64,000 nt of DNA from Armatimonadota bacterium. Lineage in GTDB: Bacteria > Armatimonadota > Fimbriimonadia > Fimbriimonadales > Fimbriimonadaceae. Below, in pieces: positions 45,028 through 53,773 of the stretch. The stretch spans positions 310,001-374,000 of the forward strand of contig JAFDWX010000004.1 in the NCBI GenBank assembly GCA_018268255.1. Reading direction: 5' to 3'. Under the pieces are notes generated by a model, which worked only from the letters and a program-made list of their open reading frames with translations, had not been told where the DNA came from and did no database searches. Each line of letters opens with the position of its first letter. The stretch's first letter is position 1. The position numbers and the translations under genes are program-made.

Positions 45028-45558
45028 CTACTCGATCGACCGAATCGCTTGTTGAATTCCTTCAAGCGATTCGGCCGTTGGGTTAACGAACGCCTCTGTC
45101 ACGTGGCGATTCTTGATCGTGTAAACAATCGTCTTCCAGCCCTTGTCCGTGAGTTTGTAGTTCTTGACGCAATCCTTAAGCTTCGAGCAGCGTGACAACA
45201 TGAATACGTTGGGCACCTGCCATGAACCCGAAAGTGCTTCCAGCCCCTTTTGGGATACTTCGTCCTTGTTGGCCAGATTCGCATCGATGAGCAGCCCCTT
45301 GACGACAGATTTGGACGCCTTGATCTCGGCATCAACAGCCTGGACAACTTTCTGAAGGTCAGAGTCTTTTTGGCCAAGGTCAGTCCAGACCATCACCATC
45401 GGAAGCATCCCCCACTCGCAAACCGGACATTGGTTGGTGCCCTTATAAGGTCCGGAAACATGATAGGGCTCAAAGGGAGCCACTGCCGCACCTTTCTGAA
45501 GGCCGATGGGCGTCCCGCTCGTCAGCGCGATGGCTAGCGCGAGTCCTATCGCGGGCAT
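45028..45558 (-). CDS. Exported CXXC protein, possibly thioredoxin-like
   Basis: 176 residues. Signal peptide MPAIGLALAIALTSGTPIG, then CPVCEWG (Cys about 44 and 47) near the N-terminus of an alpha/beta domain, and a C-terminal strand-helix pattern suggesting a thioredoxin or peroxiredoxin-like fold. Without the WCGPC consensus, activity is uncertain. It overlaps the YceI gene by 13 nt, so the two are coupled and may act together in the periplasm. Confidence 0.68.
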   Translation of the reverse strand: MPAIGLALAIALTSGTPIGLQKGAAVAPFEPYHVSGPYKGTNQCPVCEWGMLPMVMVWTDLGQKDSDLQKVVQAVDAEIKASKSVVKGLLIDANLANKDEVSQKGLEALSGSWQVPNVFMLSRCSKLKDCVKNYKLTDKGWKTIVYTIKNRHVTEAFVNPTAESLEGIQQAIRSIE

Positions 45559-46178
45559 ATTCCCACCGAACTGAAATCGATATTGATCTGATCGCCGATG
45601 TACTCGGTGCTGAGGTCTGGCGCAAGCTTGTAGTCCGATCGCTTGAACGAGAACTTGGTTCGAATGGTGAGCAGGTCGCCTTCGACGCCTTCCAATCCGC
45701 CGCGCTTCTTGATCATGTTCGTCTGGTGCGTGGCGGTGCCGCTCACAGTGAGTTTTCGAGTGACGTCCTTCAACGTGAAGTTGCCTTCAGCGGTAAATTC
45801 AAACGTTCCTTCACTTACTTTCTTGACCTTTTTGACACTGACGAGTTCGAATTTTGAGTTGGGAAACTTGGCAACGTCCAAGCAGAAGTCGCCTTTCATC
45901 GAATCGGACATTGCTGCGCTGCCCAGAGTCACGCTTTGCATATCGACGACAATGGTGCCTTGAGACTTTTCCGGAGCAGCTGGATCAAAGATCAGCGTCC
46001 CGGTGACTCCGTTGGCATACCCGTGAACCGGTTCCAGTTTGGAGTCAATCGAAATAGACATTCCGCTCACACCCTTTGGATCCTTCATGTTAAAGGTAAG
46101 CGGGTTGGCAGCAGGGGCAAAACCGTAGACGGCAAGAGCAGGAAAAGTAACTATAGGGACAATGAAGCGGAATTTCAC
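45546..46178 (-). CDS. YceI-family exported lipid-binding-like protein
   Basis: 210 residues from the GTG at 46178; an ATG at 46205 adds nine residues before the signal peptide. YceI proteins form a beta-barrel that binds polyisoprenoid-like lipids; here the core shows the repeated beta-strand pattern with SKLEPVHGYANGVTGTLIFDPAAPEKSQGTIVVDM (in outline) and a LTVSGTATH segment. A signal peptide (KFRFIVPIVTFPALAVYGFAPA) marks it as exported. CATACT lies six bases before the GTG (46185-46190), supporting a leaderless start there. Precedes and overlaps the CXXC gene. Confidence 0.85.
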   Translation of the reverse strand: MKFRFIVPIVTFPALAVYGFAPAANPLTFNMKDPKGVSGMSISIDSKLEPVHGYANGVTGTLIFDPAAPEKSQGTIVVDMQSVTLGSAAMSDSMKGDFCLDVAKFPNSKFELVSVKKVKKVSEGTFEFTAEGNFTLKDVTRKLTVSGTATHQTNMIKKRGGLEGVEGDLLTIRTKFSFKRSDYKLAPDLSTEYIGDQINIDFSSVGICPR

Positions 46179-46284
46179 GCCTGTAGTATGAGTCAGCGAG
46201 TTCATGAGTTTCTACTATTACGTGCAGATTCACAAGATCGACAGCGGGAATTTATCAGGGAAGCTCGTCAGTATTGGTTGCTGA

Positions 46285-47652
46285 ATGAACATGGTTACTT
46301 GGAAAACTCATTGTCGATGGCCGAGAGTGGTCGGCTGTGCGCTGGCACTCGGCACCTCGTTGATCGCGGGGGCCGCTCCCGAACGGGGACAGCCTCTGCC
46401 GAGAAAGGGCGTGTTAGGAGCTGGGTTCGAGGTGGTGGCAGGAGCCGCACCCTCCGCGAGCATCCGCGTAAACCGACTCGTGCCCGGTGTGACTGCGGAG
46501 AAAATCGGGCTGAAAGTAGGTGACATCGTCCAACAGGTGAACGGCAAGCCGATCACTGCCGTCGCTGAGATTGTCACCTTGGTCGGAGCAACGCCTGCGG
46601 GTAGCGACCTAGAAATCCAGGTGCTTCGAGAAGACAAGCCTCTCACCATCAAGGGCAAGCTGATGGAGCGCCCGCGCCAGAAGGGGGATGGCTACACCGT
46701 CGACTACGACCAAGTTGTATCGAAAGGCAAGCGCATCCGGATGATCGTCACCCATCCGAAAAGCAAGGGACCCTTCCCCACCATCTTCATGATTGGTGGC
46801 ATCGGTGCCTATTCCATGGACGGGGAATACGCGGCGACACCCTACGGCAACATTTTGGAGCCGCTGACGAAAGCTGGATACGCCGTCGTGCGGATTGACA
46901 AACCAGGTCAGGGAGATAGCGAAGGACCTTTGTACAAGAATCTCCTGTTTGACGATGAGGAGGACGCATATCTTCAGGCACTGCGTCTGGCGAAGACGTT
47001 GCCAGCGGTGGATAGCAAGAAGGTCATCATTTTGGGCCATAGCATGGGCGGCTGTTTCGGTCCGCTTGTGGCCGCGGAAGAACCGGTCGCGGGTGTTATC
47101 GCGATCGCAACCCTGAGCAAGACTTGGGACGAATACATGTTGGAAAACTCGCGCCGCCAGAGCCTTTTGGCGGGTGCGTCTCCAGCGGCCGTGGATCAAG
47201 AAATGAAGAAGCTGGCCGCGATCAACACTTACATGTTTTACGAGGGACTATCGGTCAACCAGATTGCCGAAAAGCACCCTGAGCTCGCGGAGACGATTCG
47301 AGCCATGTCTCCTGATGGCGAAACGTATTCAGGAGTTGGAGTTCCGTTCTTTCAACAGCTCGCGAAGAAGAACCTCATGGAAGCTTGGGCAAAGGCCAAT
47401 ACCAAAGTCTTAACTATGTGGGGAGAATGCGATTTTGTTTCGGGACGAGCAGATCATGAGTTTGTGGCCGAAGAACTTAATAAGCTAAGACCGGGATCTT
47501 CCGAGTTCAAGATGATCCCGCAATCAGACCACGGATTCTCTAAGACCACTTCGTTTCGCGATAGCATGGAGCACTGGGGCCGAGGCGGTGTGGAGTTTAA
47601 TCCCATCGTCATTACGATGATTCAGGATTGGCTCAAGAAGACTCTCGGCTAA
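46285..47652 (+). CDS. Exported PDZ plus alpha/beta-hydrolase protein
   Basis: 455 residues. A signal-like N-terminus is followed by a PDZ domain (about 45-115: NRLVPGVTAEKIGLKVGDIVQQVNGKPI in outline) and a serine hydrolase domain with GHSMGG (the nucleophile elbow, Ser about 253), a GECDFVSG Asp and a SDHGFS His. Resembles prolyl oligopeptidase/dienelactone-hydrolase-like esterases. The 3' end overlaps the convergent membrane-protein gene by 20 nt. The substrate is unknown. Confidence 0.83.
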   Translation: MNMVTWKTHCRWPRVVGCALALGTSLIAGAAPERGQPLPRKGVLGAGFEVVAGAAPSASIRVNRLVPGVTAEKIGLKVGDIVQQVNGKPITAVAEIVTLVGATPAGSDLEIQVLREDKPLTIKGKLMERPRQKGDGYTVDYDQVVSKGKRIRMIVTHPKSKGPFPTIFMIGGIGAYSMDGEYAATPYGNILEPLTKAGYAVVRIDKPGQGDSEGPLYKNLLFDDEEDAYLQALRLAKTLPAVDSKKVIILGHSMGGCFGPLVAAEEPVAGVIAIATLSKTWDEYMLENSRRQSLLAGASPAAVDQEMKKLAAINTYMFYEGLSVNQIAEKHPELAETIRAMSPDGETYSGVGVPFFQQLAKKNLMEAWAKANTKVLTMWGECDFVSGRADHEFVAEELNKLRPGSSEFKMIPQSDHGFSKTTSFRDSMEHWGRGGVEFNPIVITMIQDWLKKTLG

Positions 47653-48502
47653 GGGTTGTTGAATCGGGGCTTTGGGTGCTAGTCTCAACTTGCCAAAGCC
47701 CCGTATCCTTATCTGCTATGAGTTTTCCCGTGAGCCTTTTGCGAAAGTTCGCAATCCTCTTTCGAGCCTTCGGAGCAGGATCGATTATCGTAATTACTAC
47801 TATGATGGTGCCAACAAGGATCACGGACCCGACATCCACAGCCATAGACTCGTTGAACTTACCTTCCTTAACTGCGGCCCTCAGCACATTTCCGATCAGC
47901 AACTGGGCCATCAACAAGTTGGTCCATGGATAACGTTCCCGAGCAAGCAATAGGTTGTTAGACTCGTGCAACGGGGGAAAGATGGTGGGGATCACTCCCG
48001 AGTTTCGGGCTCCATCGATGCATCGAATCCGGTCCGCATCTGCCTTTGCGAAGGTCATCGAGACACTCTGGTTGGGCAGTCGAATGCTGAGCTTGTTACC
48101 GCTCCAATCTTGCTGCTGAAGAGCTGGTAAAGGCAATTGAAAACCCCATCGCTTGCCACGGAACTGGATGGTTCCTCCATCGACACGGAACGAACCGAAG
48201 TCCGACTGATCGTCGCCGTACAAGGAATTAACCGTACTTTTCGTAGAACCTGACTTGATTGGAAGCAATGTCCAACGCGGGATATGCCACAACACCAACG
48301 CAACCGGGGAAAATAGTAATAACACAATTGTTGCTAATCCGATCTTGTGGTAGAACGGGAAAACCAAAACGCTAAATGTTAAGATCCAGAAGGCGACTAT
48401 TGTAATATAAAGTACTTGATGCCACAAAGAATCTTGCGTAGGGACGCAGTAACAATTACCGTCAAGTTCCTCTATTTCAAGCCCATTCGTAGGATTGTTC
48501 AT
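47633..48502 (-). CDS. Membrane protein, paralogue of the next gene
   Basis: 289 residues. Two N-terminal hydrophobic helices (about 27-72), a soluble beta-rich middle (about 85-200), one further helix (about 225-240) and a basic tail. The start ELDGNCYCVPTQDS parallels EDFQGMLYCRYRSYP of the protein at 48549, and both have the same layout, so they look like diverged tandem copies. No family recognised. It overlaps the hydrolase gene tail-to-tail. Confidence 0.6.
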   Translation of the reverse strand: MNNPTNGLEIEELDGNCYCVPTQDSLWHQVLYITIVAFWILTFSVLVFPFYHKIGLATIVLLLFSPVALVLWHIPRWTLLPIKSGSTKSTVNSLYGDDQSDFGSFRVDGGTIQFRGKRWGFQLPLPALQQQDWSGNKLSIRLPNQSVSMTFAKADADRIRCIDGARNSGVIPTIFPPLHESNNLLLARERYPWTNLLMAQLLIGNVLRAAVKEGKFNESMAVDVGSVILVGTIIVVITIIDPAPKARKRIANFRKRLTGKLIADKDTGLWQVETSTQSPDSTTLSRESS

Positions 48503-48548
48503 TGTAAGACTACTGAGCTAGGTGACTCGAAATGTCAAGCGAATAGCA

Positions 48549-49379
48549 CTAAGAGATTGGATGATCCTGGAATGCCACTGGTTTTGGTGGATGCTTCGCT
48601 ACCACGCTTATAGTACGCAATCCGTAATTTCGTAACGGAAACTCCTTGGTAAATGCCGACCATTTCTTATTAATGGAGAAGATCATTCGGCCACTGTTCC
48701 AGAGCATCGCTAATCCTACAATGAGCAAAAGGAGGTGGTCTCCATTTCCTGGGTCCATGAACAAGAGTCCGATAGGGACAATAACTCCTGGTATCCAACC
48801 AAAATCATCGAACTTTGCTGCTCTGGTGAAGAATCCAGTGGGGCCGATAAGCGGGGGGCGAATCGACTCGGAAGGCTTCAATTCATTCGGCGCCGTATCG
48901 CCAAGGGAGTTCAAGGGTTCCACCAGCCAAAGCGTAATTTCTTGGCGTGGTACGGCTCCATCACCCGGCAGCATAATGCGACTTGGCCCCTCTCCTGCTG
49001 CCTCGCAACACAGGTCGCACCAGGGAACCGAGAAATCGAACCTGCTCCCTAGAAATACAAGGTGCGTTCGTGTGCGAAATACGTCTCCAGCGTCGTCGTA
49101 TTTTCCGATTCCCTCACTTTCAATCCTGCAATGTGTTGCACTGCTATAAACAACCGGGCCCCAGTAGCATAGAAAAGGCAAATTCACGGTAAAGGCAAAA
49201 AATACAAACAGCCCCAGTGCCCGGTGGCCGTTCAGAGCGCTCGCAACCAACAGCGCGCCCGCGATACAAATGCCGATCAATGTTCCGGGGACATCGCGTT
49301 TGGGATAGCTGCGGTAACGACAATACAGCATTCCCTGAAAATCTTCGACCGCAATCGTTTTGTTCAGTCCTCCATGCAT
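48549..49379 (-). CDS. Membrane protein, paralogue of the preceding gene
   Basis: 276 residues. Helices at about 32-72, a soluble middle with FSVPWCDLCCEAAGEGPSR, then two more hydrophobic stretches near the end. Same overall layout as the protein at 47633. The N-terminus MHGGLNKTIAVEDFQGMLYC is compatible with a start at Met17, but the ATG at 49379 gives the fuller similarity. The pair are read in the same direction with 46 nt between. Function unknown. Confidence 0.6.
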   Translation of the reverse strand: MHGGLNKTIAVEDFQGMLYCRYRSYPKRDVPGTLIGICIAGALLVASALNGHRALGLFVFFAFTVNLPFLCYWGPVVYSSATHCRIESEGIGKYDDAGDVFRTRTHLVFLGSRFDFSVPWCDLCCEAAGEGPSRIMLPGDGAVPRQEITLWLVEPLNSLGDTAPNELKPSESIRPPLIGPTGFFTRAAKFDDFGWIPGVIVPIGLLFMDPGNGDHLLLLIVGLAMLWNSGRMIFSINKKWSAFTKEFPLRNYGLRTISVVAKHPPKPVAFQDHPIS

Positions 49380-49541
49380 GCGCTGTCACTTCACATGTTA
49401 CAGCAGTTCCTTCGCAGATGCCTTCAAACCAATTCTAGCCGAACGAAAGCCACCTATCCCGCCTAAACGTCTGCCCAGAAATATTGCGGTTATTTGACCA
49501 AAAAGGAGTTGTGTCATTGCACGGCGAACAGGTAATGATGT

Positions 49542-50654
49542 ATGAGTCTGTTTCCCGCGGCCGACCCGATTCCGTTGCCGGCGCCGGTATGGCTAATTAA
49601 ACTACTAAGTCTTGTCACCCTAGGGTTGCACTTCTCCGCAGTCATGATGCTGGTGGGAAGTTTGGTCCTCGTCATCTATCTCAACGCCCGAGGTCGATCC
49701 GGAAAAAATCTGGATCAGGTCCATGCGTCTTACACGCTGGCCAAGCGGATGCCGGTCATCACGACCTTCGCAGTCAATCTGGGCGTTCCTCCCTTGCTCT
49801 TCGTACAGCTTCTCTATGGCCGACAAATTTACAGCAGCAGTGTGCTGATCGGAGTCTCTTGGCTTTCCGTGATCCTCTTGCTGATGCTGGCCTATTGGCT
49901 GATCTATCGCACGATCAACGCGATTGAGAAATCGAAGGCAGCTTGGCCCATCGCGCTATTCGCATTTTTGGTGGTCATCTCCATCGGGCACATCTACTCG
50001 ATGAACATGACCCTGATGCTTAGACCCGAGGTCTGGAACGACATGTACTCCCGCAACCCGCAAGGACTGCAGGGTGTCACAGGCGATCCGACCATGATGC
50101 CCCGATGGCTTTTCGTAATGTTCGGCGGTCCACTCTTTGGTGGTCTCTGGGCAGCTCTGCTGAGCAACATGGTCTATCTTCCGGACGGAGTCCGAACGGC
50201 CATGCGCAAAGCAGGCGGAGTTTCGGCGATCATCGGTGCGGTTGGAATGCTGTTCTTCGGCTTCCAGTCGATTTCGTCGCAACCCGAGGCCGTCCGACAA
50301 GCGCTGTCCGGTTCTCCCGTTTACAACATCAGCATGCTGGCTTCGGCAGTAACCATCCTGCTGGCAGGCGTTCTGGGATTGGTCCAGTTCGCTAAGACCA
50401 ACACCTTGTTCGGTACTTTGGGAGTGCTGGTTGCCTTTTTGGCAGCGACGACGGCAGGCATCGCACGCGATGGTATCCGTGACTTCACTCTCAAGCCCAA
50501 AGGATTTGATGTTTGGGATGCCCAGCCGTATCCTAACTGGAGCGTCTTGGCAGCATTTCTGCTCTTGTTCGTGATCATGTTGGGAGTCATTTTCTGGCTT
50601 CTTAACGGTGTTATGCGCAAGGCCACCCCACCCAAGGAGGAAATTGCACTGTGA
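49542..50654 (+). CDS. Polytopic membrane protein resembling cytochrome bd subunit I (CydA-like)
   Basis: 370 residues, about nine hydrophobic helices. The N-terminus PLPAPVWLIKLLSLVTLGLHFSAVMM (His30) is like the first helix of CydA-type proteins, where a His near residue 20-30 binds haem b595. Unlike active CydA, the paired Glu of helix 3 (seen as Glu105 and Glu112 in the protein at 52219) are absent here, and there is no Q-loop. It is first in a four-gene operon with Rieske, cytochrome b and a CydA-like/cytochrome c fusion; the Rieske GTG overlaps its stop as GTGA. Possibly a non-catalytic CydA-type partner subunit. The assignment is by pattern, not alignment. Confidence 0.55.
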   Translation: MSLFPAADPIPLPAPVWLIKLLSLVTLGLHFSAVMMLVGSLVLVIYLNARGRSGKNLDQVHASYTLAKRMPVITTFAVNLGVPPLLFVQLLYGRQIYSSSVLIGVSWLSVILLLMLAYWLIYRTINAIEKSKAAWPIALFAFLVVISIGHIYSMNMTLMLRPEVWNDMYSRNPQGLQGVTGDPTMMPRWLFVMFGGPLFGGLWAALLSNMVYLPDGVRTAMRKAGGVSAIIGAVGMLFFGFQSISSQPEAVRQALSGSPVYNISMLASAVTILLAGVLGLVQFAKTNTLFGTLGVLVAFLAATTAGIARDGIRDFTLKPKGFDVWDAQPYPNWSVLAAFLLLFVIMLGVIFWLLNGVMRKATPPKEEIAL

Positions 50655-51133
50655 GCGATCTCACCGCTGACCCCACCGAACCCCAAGTCGATGAGGAAAT
50701 GTCTCGTCGTGGCTTCGTTCGCGTTGCTGTGACGGGCGTCACTTTGGCATATGTCGCGGCTATCGGCTATCCGATCTATCGCTACCTCAATTCGTCAGTC
50801 GAGAAATCGGCTGCGATGGCAGCGGTCAAGGATGTAACGCTGGATAAAGCCAACGACATTCCCAAGGGCACGGCTCTCATGTTCAAATTTGGTATTCGCC
50901 CAGCCATGCTGATTCACCACGAGGATGACAGCTGGGTTGCGTTGGATGCGGTCTGCACCCACATGGGATGCACTGTCAAATTCGATGCTGCCAAGGGCAA
51001 TATTCACTGTGCGTGCCATGGAGGCACCTACGACGCCAAAACTGGCCAGAACATCGGCGGACCTCCGCCCAGGCCATTGACTGTGTACAAGGTCGCCGTA
51101 AATCCAACGTCGGTCACCGTTTCGAGGGTGTAA
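50651..51133 (+). CDS. qcrA: Rieske 2Fe-2S protein
   Basis: 160 residues. High-potential Rieske subunit that moves electrons from quinol to a cytochrome c. Cluster motifs CTHMGC and CACHGGTYD hold two Cys and two His. The N-terminus SRRGFVRVAVTGVTLAYVAAIG is a twin-arginine-type anchor. The GTG start at 50651 has AAGGAGG upstream, overlapping the previous stop. It lies between the CydA-like protein and cytochrome b. Confidence 0.95.
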   Translation: MSDLTADPTEPQVDEEMSRRGFVRVAVTGVTLAYVAAIGYPIYRYLNSSVEKSAAMAAVKDVTLDKANDIPKGTALMFKFGIRPAMLIHHEDDSWVALDAVCTHMGCTVKFDAAKGNIHCACHGGTYDAKTGQNIGGPPPRPLTVYKVAVNPTSVTVSRV

Positions 51134-51137
51134 TCGT

Positions 51138-52205
51138 ATGAGCAAAGTTCAGGATTATCTCATTGAAAGGCTTGGCATCGCCGATACCATCGTTTATGCC
51201 AAGAAAAAGACCGTCCCGATCCACAAACAGTCGTTTTGGTACTACTGGGGCGGAATCTCGCTATTCTGTTTCATCGTTCAGGCCGTAACGGGCATCCTGT
51301 TGATGGTCTACTATCGACCAGGGCCCGAAGCGTATGAATCCGTTAGGCAGATCACCTTCGAAACTCAATTCGGATGGCTGATCCGGTCCGTGCACAACTG
51401 GAGCGCGACCATCTTCCTGGTCTCCGTCTTCATCCACATGTTCTCGGTCTTCTTTATGAAGGCCTATCGCAAACCGCGAGAGCTTGGATGGTGGAGCGGG
51501 ATGCTGCTGCTTCTGCTCGGTCTTACTTTCGGTTTCAGCGGATATCTGCTGCCGATGGACGACCTGTCCTACTTCGCAACTAAGGTCGGTCTGGAAGTAC
51601 CCAATACGATTCCGCTGATCGGACCGGCGATTGCCAACCTACTGCGCGGAGGATTGGAAGTCTCTGAATTCACAGTTCAGCGCTTCTTCGCACTCCACGC
51701 CGTCATCCTCCCAATCCTTTACCTGCCGCTTCTGGCGATCCACCTGTGGCTGATCCAGAAGCACGGAAACGCGTTGCCCCCAACAGAGGAAGCAAAGCCG
51801 GAATCCGAACGTCGCAACATGCCGTTCTTCCCCAACTTCTTGGCGAAGGACTTGGCTATGTGGCTGATCACCCTCAACGTGATCGCGGTAATGGCATCCT
51901 TGTTCCCCTGGAACCTAGGTCCACCAGCCGATACACTGGCACCTGCTCCGGAAGGAATCCACCCCGAGTGGTACTTCATGAGCCAGTTTGCCACGCTCAA
52001 ATTGGTTGGACGGATTCTTCCCGGCATGTGGGGCGAAGCGTTCGGTATGACCTTGTTCACCCTTGGCTTGGTGCTGTGGTTCCTGATTCCAATCTTCGAC
52101 AACGACAAAGCCAACGGTGTTCGAAGTCGACAGGTGACCTATTTCGGCATCTTCGTTGTGGCGGTGCTGATTCTCACCACCATCTGGGGATACATAGGAC
52201 TGTAA
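51138..52205 (+). CDS. qcrB: Cytochrome b (bc1/b6f-type)
   Basis: 355 residues. Haem b His pairs are in RSVHNWSA, FIHMFSVF, ALHAVILP and AIHLWLI, and the Qo-site motif PEWY is intact (HPEWYFM). About eight helices, covering the N-terminal four-helix bundle and the C-terminal portion in one chain. With the Rieske protein it forms the quinol-oxidising core. Starts five bases after the Rieske stop; GAGG lies in the end of the Rieske gene. Confidence 0.95.
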   Translation: MSKVQDYLIERLGIADTIVYAKKKTVPIHKQSFWYYWGGISLFCFIVQAVTGILLMVYYRPGPEAYESVRQITFETQFGWLIRSVHNWSATIFLVSVFIHMFSVFFMKAYRKPRELGWWSGMLLLLLGLTFGFSGYLLPMDDLSYFATKVGLEVPNTIPLIGPAIANLLRGGLEVSEFTVQRFFALHAVILPILYLPLLAIHLWLIQKHGNALPPTEEAKPESERRNMPFFPNFLAKDLAMWLITLNVIAVMASLFPWNLGPPADTLAPAPEGIHPEWYFMSQFATLKLVGRILPGMWGEAFGMTLFTLGLVLWFLIPIFDNDKANGVRSRQVTYFGIFVVAVLILTTIWGYIGL

Positions 52206-52218
52206 CGAGGAGAATGAT

Positions 52219-53598
52219 ATGAACTATCCAATGTGGGAAATTCCAGGGATCGGTGGCCCGTGGGTGATTGGCATCATGTCGATCTTCCACGTGCTCATCG
52301 CCTGGTTCGCGGTCGGAGGTGGTTTGTACCTTTGGGTCGCTGAAAAGAAAATCTACAAAGAGAACTTGGACGAATGGCTTCCGGTGCTTCAACAGCACTC
52401 CCGTTTCTTCCTGATTCTCACAAGCGTTTTCGGCGCAATTTCTGGCGTCGGCATCTGGTTTACCATTGGCTTGGTACAACCGGAAGGCACCTCGACGCTG
52501 ATCCACGCGTTCGTCTTTGGTTGGGCGATCGAGTGGGTGTTCTTTGTCATCGAGTTGGCGGCAGCAGCCGTTTACTACTACACGTGGAATCGAATTCCTC
52601 GCGAGCTCCATGCCAAAGTGGGTGGCCTCTACGCCTTGTCTTCGTTCCTGACCTTGGTCATCATCAACGGCATTTTGGCGTTCATGTTGACCCCGGGCAG
52701 CACTTGGCTGAGCGTCGCGGGCACGGGTACCGAAGCGAGCGCCTTTTGGCCCGCATTCTTCAACCCGACTTACTTCCCTGGCTTGATCATGCGATTCCTA
52801 GCTTGCTTGTCGCTGGCTGGAATCTACGCGATCATCACCTACTCGATGGTCGACAAGCCAGAGTTGGAGAAAACTAAACGCTACATGGTGCAGTGGAGCG
52901 CCAAGTGGCTGATGCCGATGGTTCTGCTCATGCCGTTGGTCCTGTTGTGGCTCTTCTTTGCTATGGGTCAGAACAGCCGCGACATTCTCAACATCGGTTT
53001 TGCCACGATTGGTTCGGGCAACTTCTCGGTCGTCACGCGAATGGCCTTGCTGACCATTCTCACAACTGTGACCATCGCTGGTGTCGTGTATTTCTTCGCT
53101 TACAAGTATCCGAAGGATCTCACGACTGGGCATGCCATCGCACTGCTGGCTCTGGGCGCAGTTGCAACTGCATCCACGGAGTACGTCCGCGAAACCGTGC
53201 GCAAGCCATACGTTATCGTGAACCACATGTATTCGGATGGTGTGAGGGTTCGGGACGTCGAAAAGTTCAACCAGAACGGATTCTTGACGAGTTCGATCTG
53301 GGCACCTCAAACAGCTGATTCGATTGCGCGAGGCAAGGCCATGTTCCAAGGCCAGTGTATGGCGTGCCATACGACCAACGGCTATCGGAGCATGACCAAA
53401 CTCATGCAGAAGCGAGATCTCAAGGCAATCAACCAGTTCTTGCAGATGCTGCATAAGCCGACGGCCGATTCGCCGTACCCGAAATACATGCCGCCTCTCG
53501 TCGGTTCCGAAGACGAGATTCGCGACCTTGCGATGTATCTGGAAACCGTCTCACTGGGCGACAAGGCGCAGGGGATGAAGGTCGTCAAGAACGACTAA
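52219..53598 (+). CDS. CydA-like membrane protein fused to a C-terminal cytochrome c domain
   Basis: 459 residues. The first eight to nine helices resemble cytochrome bd subunit I: His24 in IFHVLIAWF matches the haem b595 ligand, and Glu105 and Glu112 in IEWVFFVIE match the CydA helix-3 acids. The b558 His position (CydA RFVHT) appears as IMRFL, Arg192, and there is no Q-loop. A cytochrome c domain follows: CMACH (380-384) and a YMPPL Met as the sixth ligand. GAGGAG is nine bases before the ATG. The lack of the Q-loop and the fused c-haem suggest that electrons come from cytochrome c, or from the Rieske/cytochrome b partner, rather than quinol. A terminator follows. Confidence 0.72.
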   Translation: MNYPMWEIPGIGGPWVIGIMSIFHVLIAWFAVGGGLYLWVAEKKIYKENLDEWLPVLQQHSRFFLILTSVFGAISGVGIWFTIGLVQPEGTSTLIHAFVFGWAIEWVFFVIELAAAAVYYYTWNRIPRELHAKVGGLYALSSFLTLVIINGILAFMLTPGSTWLSVAGTGTEASAFWPAFFNPTYFPGLIMRFLACLSLAGIYAIITYSMVDKPELEKTKRYMVQWSAKWLMPMVLLMPLVLLWLFFAMGQNSRDILNIGFATIGSGNFSVVTRMALLTILTTVTIAGVVYFFAYKYPKDLTTGHAIALLALGAVATASTEYVRETVRKPYVIVNHMYSDGVRVRDVEKFNQNGFLTSSIWAPQTADSIARGKAMFQGQCMACHTTNGYRSMTKLMQKRDLKAINQFLQMLHKPTADSPYPKYMPPLVGSEDEIRDLAMYLETVSLGDKAQGMKVVKND

Positions 53599-53624
53599 CC
53601 CGGAATCCAGACTCGTACACTCAC

Positions 53625-53657
53625 AGGAGCTCCCCATAAACCGGGGGCTCCTTTTTT
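53625..53657 (+). terminator. Rho-independent terminator of the Rieske/cytochrome operon
   Basis: AGGAGCTCCC pairs with GGGGGCTCCT around CATAAACC-type loop; six T follow (53652-53657). It is 27 nt past the cytochrome c-fusion stop. Confidence 0.92.
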
Positions 53658-53685
53658 GTTTCAGTCTGAGCTAGGACGTCGCGAA

Positions 53686-53765
53686 TCGCCGCCTTGGGGC
53701 GGGATGCTGGGCGACGCGCAGCGGCGGGGTCCCAGCATCGGGCGTGGCCTCGGGCCAAGGCGGCG
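53686..53765 (+). repeat. GC-rich palindromic repeat, copy B
   Basis: The outer stem CGCCGCCTTGG (53687-53697) pairs perfectly with CCAAGGCGGCG (53755-53765). The inner stem GATGCTGGG/CCCAGCATC (53703-53711 with 53731-53739) is perfect. GGGGC and GGGCGTGGCCTCGGG boxes match copy A. It is between the cytochrome operon terminator and the convergent DinB gene. The stems differ from copy A yet still pair. Confidence 0.75.
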
Positions 53766-53773
53766 CAAAAGCG

